NCBI GenBank assembly: GCA_029933535.1
Contig: JAOZNZ010000005.1
Span: forward strand, 1 to 21,740
Source of the DNA: a bacterium
GTDB lineage: Bacteria > Auribacterota > UBA3054 > B51-G9
DNA: 21,740 nucleotides
Direction of reading: 5' to 3'
Both the position numbers and the translations under genes were made by a program. A model generated the notes under the pieces. It made no database searches. It was not told where the DNA came from and saw nothing but the letters and a program-made list of their open reading frames with translations. This document shows, piece after piece, positions 1 to 7,427 of the stretch (position 1 is its first letter; each line of letters starts with the position of its first letter).

Positions 1-3000
1 GGTCAACATCAAATAAATTTGTCTGAACACGCATGTCAGGCCAGGTTGTTATAATAGTTGCCATCCCTGAATTTGTTCCCAGACCGAAATGTAAAGTTTT
101 GTCATTCTGATTACCCCATCCCATCGCGCTTTCAACCTGTCGCGTCAAAATTTGCGAGCCGAAAGGAATTCGTACTATTGCACCAATAGCATCACGATTG
201 ATATTTGCGCCATCGCCAATCATTTTAATTTTTATCCAATGGTTATCATTTGTGATGTTATTGCGGTAAAGTTTTTTACCTGTCATAATATCCAGGTCAC
301 CGTCATTGTCATAATCCGCCCATCCGGCCTGGAAATTTGATTCAGGCGTTGTTAAATACATATCATATTCAACAGAAACATCGGTGAAATTCCAGTTTCC
401 GTCATTACGCATTAATGTGCATCTTTGTCCCGCGTAATAACCTGCAACAGCAGTGATGAAAAAATCTAAATCACCGTCATTGTCAAAATCTGCAAGTGCG
501 GGCGAAGCATGCGACTCGACATAAGGCAGTCCTACTGAAGAGCTTTTATCTTCAAAATACCAGTTACCGGATGGTCCTCTGTTACGATAAAACATCGGTC
601 TGTCCTGCGAAGCTGTAGCATGAGCAAAATTACCGACAAGCAAATCTAAATGTCCATCGTTGTCGAGGTCACCAAAACATGAACCAATAGTATGTCCACC
701 CGGATATGTCGCTGAGCCGCCATAGTGATCATTATCAACATTATATTCCGCGGCCATATCGGTAAAATTACCGTTCCCGTCATTTATCCAAAGATAGTTA
801 TTTGCTATTCGATAGTTGGAAACATAAATATCCTGATCGCCATCTTCATCAAAATCCGCGCATGTAACTCCCCGACCGGCTTTAGGAGGTGATGATTCCT
901 GTCCCCATTTCAAATCAAAGTGGGATGTGGTTTTATTCCATTGCCAGCGTGCATCGTGGAAATAGGGTCCGCTTGGAGCAGTTTCCCAACCTGTTCGATA
1001 GTATTCTATCCGTCCGTCACTGTTAAAATCTGCCCAGGCAGAGCATTCGCTTTGAGTTGGGAAAGGGTCGGAAATGTCCATGTGTGTAAAAGTCGAGTTG
1101 CCATTATTTCGAACGAGATGCCCGCCTGCCGCCGCTGAATAAATATCCTGGTCACCATCATTATCATAATCTATAAAAACTCCCGGCCACCACATTGGAA
1201 CATTCGGGATGTTCGCGTTTTCAAAATTTACACCGCCGTTGTTTTTAAATAAATAAACACCTTTGCCACCGTCATAAGTAGCAAGATACATGTCCGGCCA
1301 GCCATCATTATTATAATCTCCCCAGGCAACTGCGTTATCAACATGTGCGGGATCATACATTGCGGATAAACCTACATCTGTTGATACGTCCTCGAATTTT
1401 CCGAGATCAGATATCGGATCAGCGAATTTAAAATCGTCAACACCAAGCCATGCATAGCCTGTTTCTGTTGCATCATCCACAACTTCAATATATACTTCTT
1501 CACCGATCGCGGAAGCGGAATGCAAGTATCTTTGAACCATTGCGTTTTGGTTTGGCGCGTAAACTCTGTCTAATTCTTCACCATTTGACACGCGGTTTAA
1601 TGTTACATAATTATGTGATTCCGGCAGTCCGGAAGGTAGTTTTGACCACCCGCAAATCAGAAAATTTACTACTCCGTTGCCGGTTAAAATAACATTGGCA
1701 GAGCGAATAGTTCCAGTGGCAGTTTCAGAAGCAGGATCGGTTACACCGGCGCCGCTTGCCCTCGAAAGTCCATAATATGTTCCCTGACAGTTGTAACCTA
1801 CCTGTTGCTCAGGCCAATAGTTAGTAGTACTTGGCGCGCTGCCCCAGGCCGTACCGGAAACTGTCCAGTTTATATAAGTTCCTGTTTCAAAGTCCAATAT
1901 CGGATTTCCCGGCGGTTCGCCCTGTACAATCTGAAAATCATCTGCACCAATCCAGCTTAATGATTCATCAGGGCAGTTGTCAACTATTTCAATATAAACA
2001 TTACTGCCCGCGCAAGAAATTATTGGAGTTAAAATTGCCGCGGTCAAATTGTTTGAATTTTGCGGATAAACTCTGGCTAGTTCTGTTCCATCTGCTTCAA
2101 GGTTTAAAGTAACATAATTGCTGCCGCTTGCCGAACCGGCGAATCCGTTAATAAGAAAAGAAACCGACATATTTCCTTCGCAAGGGAAAGAAGCCGAACG
2201 CAAAATTCCTGCATTTGTTCCATCATAAAAAGTGGTAGCGTAAAATCTTCCATGAAAACCGGAGAACAGGTTCGTCGTTTCCCAGCCGGTTCCGGATACT
2301 GTCCAATTTTGAAAATTGCCGCACTCAAAGCCGCAGTTTTCACCAAGAACAAAACTGTATTCCACAACTCTAATATCATCAGCGGAAATCCACGCGTTTG
2401 TTGCACCGTTGCCATCATCAACAATCTTCAAATAAACATCAACAGATTGTTGGAGTTCACGCTTTAGCGTGTATTCCTGAAACACCCCTGTCTCCGATAA
2501 GTTTGAGTTCGTGGTAAACACGCTAAAGCGTGGACTCCTACAAAACCCCTGTTGTTTAGTTGTAGAATCTGGGTTAGTGTTATGCTGCAAAAGCCGGAGT
2601 TCCGCATCATTTGCGTTTGGCGTGTAAACTCTGTCAAGTTCAACATCGTCATCCGCTCTATGCAAACTCACATAATTATATTCCTGTGTGTCGCCAAGTT
2701 CGGACGACCAACCCCCGACAAACATAGAGATTTGTTCATCCGCCTCAAGTGGAAAAACTTCCGATTGCAAAATCCCGGTAAGCGAATCATCAAAAATTCC
2801 TGAACTATCGTAACCGCTGTTTGCGTATTGAGAACCTTCTTTCGGCATATTGAATTCCGGAATTTTAAAAGGAACATTTCCAAAAGCACCGTTGCCTGAA
2901 ACTGTCCAGCCGGTGTAATTATAATACTCAAAACTGCCGTTAATAACTGTGCCGGGAGTTGGCAGCGCGATTGCGAGTCCGTCAAAACTTGGGTATTCAG

Positions 3001-4588
3001 GCGTTCCGGGAATTCCAAAAAGAGACAGTTCCGCGGTATCGGGGTCAACAATAATTAATTCGCGCCGGTTGTTGGAATTTGCCGCCCAGTAAAGCGTGTC
3101 GTGCATGTCATCAAATTCCAGTCCCTGTTCGTGAAAAGTATGTAGAACCGGAAGCCAGGACCAGTTTAATTTTCCGATATGAGTTGAGTCGCCGGTTTCG
3201 ATATCAATTGTATAAAGGTTCGCGTCTTTTGTGGCAATTTCTACGGCATACATTTCATTATGCCGGTTAACAGCGATAGCCGCTGTTATTCCTATATCAT
3301 TGATTTCTCTTAAAAAAGAAGCTTCACCGGTTGATGGATTTATTGTGTAAAGAAATGAATCATAAGTAACTGCGTAAATTGTTCCGTCTTTCGCGATAGT
3401 CATATCCGTCCAATATCCACCGCCCGCGGAAGGAGAGCAAGGTCCGATATAATTTATTGTCGCGTTTGTATCCGTATCGAAAGTAACAAACCAGTTGGTA
3501 CCTGTAAGAATAGCGTAGATTTTCGAGAAGTCATTTGTAAGAAAATCCGCGGCGTAAACATAAGTGTCATAAATGCTGAATTTATCATTTAGGTTCACTT
3601 CCCAAAAAGGATATCGCGTTCGCTCACAATTAAAATAACTCATCAAAAACGGCGAACTGTAAACTTGAAACGCATACGCGGGAAGATTCGACAGACAATG
3701 TGTTATAAGTTCCGTGCTGCCTGTCAAAGAAAAATCCGAACTTACGGCTTCAACAGTTGTTGTTAAAATCTTGCCCGGCGCTATGGCGGGGGGCAAGCTT
3801 ATTTCAACAAAAATATTTATCATTTCTTTATTTGTGAGAACTCCTGTCGCTAATGGGGCGGAAACTGTTCCTTCAGAAATATAATTCAAACTAAAATCAT
3901 CGTTTACTCCTGTTAAATTTTGAATTTCAACTTCATATTCTACAGGATGAGAATAATCGGCGTAGATCAACTTAACAACCGGATATAATTCAACCCGTGG
4001 AGTATTACTATAAATGCTAACAAAATCTAAAGCGCACCAGTCGGATTCGTAAGAATTTCCGCCTGCATATTCAAACTGAAGAACCACCTCGCTTTTTCCG
4101 CTACATGAAGAAAGGTCAACAACTCCTATGTTCCAGGGATCTGTGTTGGAAGTTTGCTGCTCGCCGAATTTATACCATAAATTGCTCCACGCGCCATCAG
4201 CATAAACATTAAAATAGAGATTGCTCACATCTTCGCCGTACATAAAGTATCTGAAAGAAATTTCCGGGGAAGTTACAGAAGAAAAATCACAGGTAAGGGT
4301 AAGATAATGCGGGCTTAGTCCATTTACCGGCAGGCTTTTAGCTATAATAAAATAAGTTCCGTCATACGCGACTTTAGGTCCCGTACTCGTCCAACTTGAT
4401 AGATTAGTAATATCCCATTGAGTCCACCAGGAAGTAGTGGAACCATAATAAGGTTTCAGATAAGTTGACCATTCTCCGTATTCGTTTTCAAAACTTTCGG
4501 AATAGGGGAAATCGGTAACGATACCACAGGATGCATGAAGTGCTGTCAGCAAAACAAGCGCCAGAGAAATAATTGTTAGTTGTTTCAT
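1..4588 (-). CDS. Giant secreted MAM / beta-propeller / FG-GAP (VCBS) / ASPIC-UnbV protein, 3' end outside window
   Basis: Translating minus from ATG 4588 gives one uninterrupted frame of 1529 codons that runs off base 1. It begins with a Sec signal (MKQLTIISLALVLLTALHAS); Cys21 sits in an imperfect lipobox. Residues about 25-185 resemble a MAM domain (ISFRYFMYG). About 190-290 is Ig-like, and 300-540 resembles a beta-propeller. Three homologous beta-sandwich units follow (about 548-746, 748-884, 893-1056; each has a WTVSG motif and ends in a VDD..ADD-type motif). Seven FG-GAP/VCBS blades (about 1066-1439) carry calcium-loop motifs such as DYNNDGWPD, DFDEDGDQD and DYDNDGDLD. The visible end (about 1449-1529) matches ASPIC/UnbV (TRQVESAMGWGN, TTWPDMRVQTN). 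The family is extracellular, often adhesive or carbohydrate-linked; the exact ligand is unknown. Unit 1 carries an in-frame palindromic element at 2447-2543. No Shine-Dalgarno is visible before the ATG. Confidence 0.92.
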   Translation of the reverse strand, partial: MKQLTIISLALVLLTALHASCGIVTDFPYSESFENEYGEWSTYLKPYYGSTTSWWTQWDITNLSSWTSTGPKVAYDGTYFIIAKSLPVNGLSPHYLTLTCDFSSVTSPEISFRYFMYGEDVSNLYFNVYADGAWSNLWYKFGEQQTSNTDPWNIGVVDLSSCSGKSEVVLQFEYAGGNSYESDWCALDFVSIYSNTPRVELYPVVKLIYADYSHPVEYEVEIQNLTGVNDDFSLNYISEGTVSAPLATGVLTNKEMINIFVEISLPPAIAPGKILTTTVEAVSSDFSLTGSTELITHCLSNLPAYAFQVYSSPFLMSYFNCERTRYPFWEVNLNDKFSIYDTYVYAADFLTNDFSKIYAILTGTNWFVTFDTDTNATINYIGPCSPSAGGGYWTDMTIAKDGTIYAVTYDSFLYTINPSTGEASFLREINDIGITAAIAVNRHNEMYAVEIATKDANLYTIDIETGDSTHIGKLNWSWLPVLHTFHEQGLEFDDMHDTLYWAANSNNRRELIIVDPDTAELSLFGIPGTPEYPSFDGLAIALPTPGTVINGSFEYYNYTGWTVSGNGAFGNVPFKIPEFNMPKEGSQYANSGYDSSGIFDDSLTGILQSEVFPLEADEQISMFVGGWSSELGDTQEYNYVSLHRADDDVELDRVYTPNANDAELRLLQHNTNPDSTTKQQGFCRSPRFSVFTTNSNLSETGVFQEYTLKRELQQSVDVYLKIVDDGNGATNAWISADDIRVVEYSFVLGENCGFECGNFQNWTVSGTGWETTNLFSGFHGRFYATTFYDGTNAGILRSASFPCEGNMSVSFLINGFAGSASGSNYVTLNLEADGTELARVYPQNSNNLTAAILTPIISCAGSNVYIEIVDNCPDESLSWIGADDFQIVQGEPPGNPILDFETGTYINWTVSGTAWGSAPSTTNYWPEQQVGYNCQGTYYGLSRASGAGVTDPASETATGTIRSANVILTGNGVVNFLICGWSKLPSGLPESHNYVTLNRVSNGEELDRVYAPNQNAMVQRYLHSASAIGEEVYIEVVDDATETGYAWLGVDDFKFADPISDLGKFEDVSTDVGLSAMYDPAHVDNAVAWGDYNNDGWPDMYLATYDGGKGVYLFKNNGGVNFENANIPNVPMWWPGVFIDYDNDGDQDIYSAAAGGHLVRNNGNSTFTHMDISDPFPTQSECSAWADFNSDGRIEYYRTGWETAPSGPYFHDARWQWNKTTSHFDLKWGQESSPPKAGRGVTCADFDEDGDQDIYVSNYRIANNYLWINDGNGNFTDMAAEYNVDNDHYGGSATYPGGHTIGSCFGDLDNDGHLDLLVGNFAHATASQDRPMFYRNRGPSGNWYFEDKSSSVGLPYVESHASPALADFDNDGDLDFFITAVAGYYAGQRCTLMRNDGNWNFTDVSVEYDMYLTTPESNFQAGWADYDNDGDLDIMTGKKLYRNNITNDNHWIKIKMIGDGANINRDAIGAIVRIPFGSQILTRQVESAMGWGNQNDKTLHFGLGTNSGMATIITTWPDMRVQTNLFDVD
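2447..2543. repeat. Inverted-repeat (MITE/REP-like) element in frame within a CDS
   Basis: The ends 2447-2472 and 2518-2543 are inverted repeats of 26 bases with two mismatches. Each arm contains its own mini-hairpin (CACGCT-tt-AGCGTG and its complement). The strictest core, 2452-2538, is 87 bases, or 29 codons, and adds no stop in the host frame. I translated codon by codon from 2701 down to 2411: the frame stays open through the element. It encodes a segment of about 29 residues (roughly 684-712, containing TTNSNLSETGVF) absent from the two homologous units of the same protein. There is no transposase inside, so it would be a non-autonomous element. The family assignment is inference. Confidence 0.8.
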
Positions 4589-4603
4589 AAGGTTGTAGTT
4601 TTG

Positions 4604-4619
4604 TTTACGTTTTCGTAAA
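4604..4619. promoter_or_regulatory. Perfect 16-base palindrome in the 5' region of the FG-GAP gene
   Basis: TTTACG-tttt-CGTAAA forms a six-base-pair stem. It lies 16-31 bases upstream of the ATG at 4588 and downstream of the candidate -10. It could be an operator or a leader hairpin; no regulator is assigned. Confidence 0.4.
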
Positions 4620-4637
4620 TAAATGTATTATAATATT

Positions 4638-4646
4638 ATTATACCA
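4638..4646 (-). promoter_or_regulatory. Extended -10 promoter candidate for the FG-GAP gene
   Basis: On the minus strand the sequence reads TGGTATAAT, a perfect TATAAT with the TGn extension, about 50 bases before the ATG at 4588. No good -35 is seen 16-18 bases upstream, which fits an extended -10 promoter. The region is AT-rich, so chance matches are likely. Confidence 0.4.
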
Positions 4647-4735
4647 TTTTTTCGTATATTTTCCCCCGGAAAACAGTTTTTAAAAAAAATCCCCTTAAAA
4701 AGAGGAATAGTTTCAGCTTATTTTCAGGTGTCAGA

Positions 4736-4845
4736 GTTGTTCCACCGCTTTTGGAGCAACCCCTAATTTGGCGTAACCCGAAAAGGTTGTTCAGCCTCGA
4801 AGAGGCTTAACGTGGGGTTAATCACATTTTGCCCTTTTCAGGGCA
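4736..4845. repeat. Cluster of four consecutive small hairpins
   Basis: Four short stems follow each other: 4736-4743 with 4753-4760 (one G-T pair), AACC...GGTT around 4775-4787, AGCCTC-gaa-GAGGCT at 4793-4807, and TGCCCT-tttc-AGGGCA at 4830-4845. The cluster lies 39-148 bases after the sulfatase stop codon. It resembles the hairpin cluster at 21566-21730 in design. None is followed by a convincing T-run, so I call it a dispersed palindromic repeat rather than a simple terminator, though it may stabilise or end the sulfatase transcript. Confidence 0.6.
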
Positions 4846-4883
4846 AGTTTTCGCAGGTTTTTGGCAAAAAAGAATGAAAAATA

Positions 4884-7295
4884 CTACAACTTTGTAACTT
4901 TCGATTTTATTGCTCCCGGAATTTTTATTTTATTAATATAAGTGGAAACATTTATTGAAAGTGATGGTAATTGTTCTGTTTTACCTTTAAAAACTATTGA
5001 ATTATTCCCGGGTTTTAATGGTGGATTTAAAGTGAAATTAAAAGGATTATAATTCCCTTTGTTTCCTCGCGAATATACTGGCTTTCCATTTGCATAGCCT
5101 GTAACGGTAGTTCTTACCGGAGTTAAAGTTACACGTACATACGGATCTTTTTTCCCGAGAACTTCTATAGGAAAACCTATGAGAAAATTTCCGGCTTTTG
5201 TATTGCCACATAATTTTTTGATATCGACTCCCCTTTTATTTCCACCCCATGGAGCACAACCGTATTTTCCAAGAATTTTAGCCTCTATTCCTTTATCATT
5301 TTTGTTTTTAAAAGCTTTCCATTTCTTATTTGTTTTTATAAATAAAAGTGCTCCTTCGTTGAATTCCACGCATAATGAAGCAACAAGCCCGGCCGGACTT
5401 GCTGTTTTGCCATCATTTTTAGCTTCTATAACAATTTTATTTTCGCCATTGCGCAATATTTTTGTCAAATCAATAGTGTGCGATGATTCCCAACCGACAC
5501 CATTACCCACTTTTTTTTCATTAACGTAAACAATAAAGCGATTATCTGCTCTTGTTATAATTTCAGCTTTTTTAATTTTTCTGTCTTTAGGAATTTCAAT
5601 AGTTTTCTTAAAATATATTGTTCCGGTAGGCGCTGATTGCAACGGTTCACCTTCAGGAAACCAAATCCATTCCGCATTTTTAAAAGTATTAATACTGTTT
5701 CTTTTTCTGGATGGCACTTTATTCCACGAGAAAGTTTTTTCGCCAATTTTAATTGGTGTGTTGCTGAATGTTGAAATCGCCAACGCTTTTTTAAGTATTT
5801 CAGGTTCTTGTGCATTATCAAACGGACCGAGAAAATAAGGCTCCGCAATTTTCATATCAACTTTCGGCCTTAAATCAGTTTCTTTTTTATATTCTTCGAT
5901 TCTGTTTTCCAACCGCTTTTTGATTTTCGAGTAAGCCGGATTGTTAATCAAATTTTTCATTTCATCAGGATCTTTTTTCAAATCATAAAATTCTGAAAAA
6001 TCTGTGTTCGGCCACTGAATTAATTTATAACGCTTAGTTCGAATAGCAAGATTAAGTCCTTCGAGATAATACAAAAAGTCATCGCGGAAATCATGCTCTT
6101 TCTCATTTTTTGATTCAAGTAAAGGTCGCCAACTTTTTCCCTCAACATCTTTTGGAATCGGCACGTCAGCAAGATCGAGCAAAGTCGGCGCGACATCCAT
6201 ATTCAGCACCATTTCTTTTCTGCGAATTCCCGGTTTTATCATTCTCGGGTAACGAACAAGCATTGGAATGCGAATACATTTTTCATAGGCATAATGTTTT
6301 TCCGTTAAACCATGTTCACCGAGAGAATATCCGTGATCACTTGTGTAAATTAAAATAGTGTTGTCAGCTTCTCCGGACTCGTCAACCGCTTTCATAATTG
6401 TTCCGAGAGAATCATCGAGAGATTGAGAAGAACGATAATACGATTTAATATATTTATCCCAGGAATTATCAAATAAAGGCAGTCCACCGATAAATTCTTT
6501 AAGTTTAATATTGCACGGAAGATTTTTAAACGCGGGTTTGCCTGTTCTTACATAATCTTCATCGTAAGAATCAGGTTTTGGAATATCTTTCCCGTCAAAA
6601 ATATGCTCGTGACGTGGTGGATATTCAAAATGAAGATGGGGAGCTTTTAATCCTACAAAAACACAAAAAGGTTTGTCTTTTTTTGCCGATTCTTTTATGT
6701 AATCTGCTGCAAGCTCCGACAATACATCATCTGTAAAACCTTTGTACTGCTTTGTTTCGCCTGTTCCGCTTAAAGTAGGATTAAAATATGGACCGACAGC
6801 GTAAAAACCTCTCCAAACATCATAACCCGGTTTTGCCACGTGCCCTTCACCGAGATGCCATTTGCCAAAATGAGCAGTGCTGTATCCCGCATCATGCAAA
6901 CGTTGCGGAAAAGGTATTTCAGTCCGGTGAAAAGTTTGAGCGTTATGAATAATGCAGGGAGCTCCCACCTGGTGAGGATTTTTCCCCGTCAGAAAACAAG
7001 CGCGCGATGGAGAACAAACTGCCACATTAACGAATGCATTTTCGAACATCACACCTTCTTTTGCCATTCGGTCAAAGTGAGGAGTTTTGACGTAAGGATT
7101 GCCTGAACAACTCATCATATCGGCACGCTGATCATCCGCAAGGACAAAAACGATATTTGGTCGTTTGCCTGTTTTAGCAAAAGCATTTGACAACATACCT
7201 GCAGCAAAACCTGTTGTTGAGTAAAAAGCTGTTGCTGCAGCTGCACCGCCGACAGTTTTAAGGAAATCTCTTCGATTGAAATTTTTGTTTGACAT
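4884..7295 (-). CDS. Tat-exported S1-type sulfatase with C-terminal sugar-binding-like modules (803 aa)
   Basis: This should be a formylglycine-dependent sulfatase (alkaline phosphatase superfamily) that removes sulfate esters, probably from a polysaccharide outside the cytoplasm. Twin-arginine signal: RRDFLKT at residues 8-14, then an Ala-rich stretch to about 40. The catalytic domain is about 45-475: metal ligands D54 and D55, the formylglycine motif C94-S-P-S-R98, GKWHLG at 144-149, D320-H321 in TSDHG, and K333/H334. The C-terminal subdomain ends near 475 (FYDLKKDPDEMKNL). Residues 485-803 are extra: a GPFDN-type linker domain (about 488-530), a module like the rhamnosidase N-terminal sugar-binding fold (about 541-645, AEWIWFPEG..., VYVNEKKVGNG), and a last beta-rich part (LKPGNNSIVFKG). 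Ordinary S1 sulfatases are about 450-600 residues. No maturation enzyme lies in the window. No clear Shine-Dalgarno is seen; ATG 7295 is chosen for the Tat signal. The substrate is unknown. Confidence 0.95.
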   Translation of the reverse strand: MSNKNFNRRDFLKTVGGAAAATAFYSTTGFAAGMLSNAFAKTGKRPNIVFVLADDQRADMMSCSGNPYVKTPHFDRMAKEGVMFENAFVNVAVCSPSRACFLTGKNPHQVGAPCIIHNAQTFHRTEIPFPQRLHDAGYSTAHFGKWHLGEGHVAKPGYDVWRGFYAVGPYFNPTLSGTGETKQYKGFTDDVLSELAADYIKESAKKDKPFCVFVGLKAPHLHFEYPPRHEHIFDGKDIPKPDSYDEDYVRTGKPAFKNLPCNIKLKEFIGGLPLFDNSWDKYIKSYYRSSQSLDDSLGTIMKAVDESGEADNTILIYTSDHGYSLGEHGLTEKHYAYEKCIRIPMLVRYPRMIKPGIRRKEMVLNMDVAPTLLDLADVPIPKDVEGKSWRPLLESKNEKEHDFRDDFLYYLEGLNLAIRTKRYKLIQWPNTDFSEFYDLKKDPDEMKNLINNPAYSKIKKRLENRIEEYKKETDLRPKVDMKIAEPYFLGPFDNAQEPEILKKALAISTFSNTPIKIGEKTFSWNKVPSRKRNSINTFKNAEWIWFPEGEPLQSAPTGTIYFKKTIEIPKDRKIKKAEIITRADNRFIVYVNEKKVGNGVGWESSHTIDLTKILRNGENKIVIEAKNDGKTASPAGLVASLCVEFNEGALLFIKTNKKWKAFKNKNDKGIEAKILGKYGCAPWGGNKRGVDIKKLCGNTKAGNFLIGFPIEVLGKKDPYVRVTLTPVRTTVTGYANGKPVYSRGNKGNYNPFNFTLNPPLKPGNNSIVFKGKTEQLPSLSINVSTYINKIKIPGAIKSKVTKL

Positions 7296-7322
7296 ATTTC
7301 ATTTGGTTCACTTAAAAATTTT

Positions 7323-7427
7323 AGGACTTATAGGACGATTAGGACTTATAAGACCTATTTGTCCCATTTGTCCCATTTGTCCCATTTGTCCCATTTGTCC
7401 TATTTGTCTTGTTTGTCCAATTTGTCT
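7323..7427. repeat. Nine-base-period tandem repeat between a PEP-CTERM gene and the sulfatase
   Basis: There is a continuous period of nine: four degenerate units of the form aggacttat (7323-7358; boundaries blurred) followed by eight units of the form atttgtccc (7356-7427). The last unit reaches the stop codon (7427-7429) of the upstream gene. The GGAC-type units in the first part can pair with the GTCC-type units in the second, so the transcript could fold. The spacer is only 131 bases and is mostly this repeat. Confidence 0.9.

Noticed and set aside
2447..2543. Idea that the element breaks the FG-GAP gene into a pseudogene.
   Set aside because: Codon-by-codon translation from 2701 to 2411 shows no stop and the same frame on both sides.
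2464..2652. A 62-codon minus-strand frame across the palindromic element.
   Set aside because: It lies in another frame of the intact FG-GAP gene and about half of it is the repeat element itself; no ribosome site.
7323..7427. Regular repeats as a CRISPR array.
   Set aside because: Units are nine bases with no spacers; the same holds for 19943-20022.
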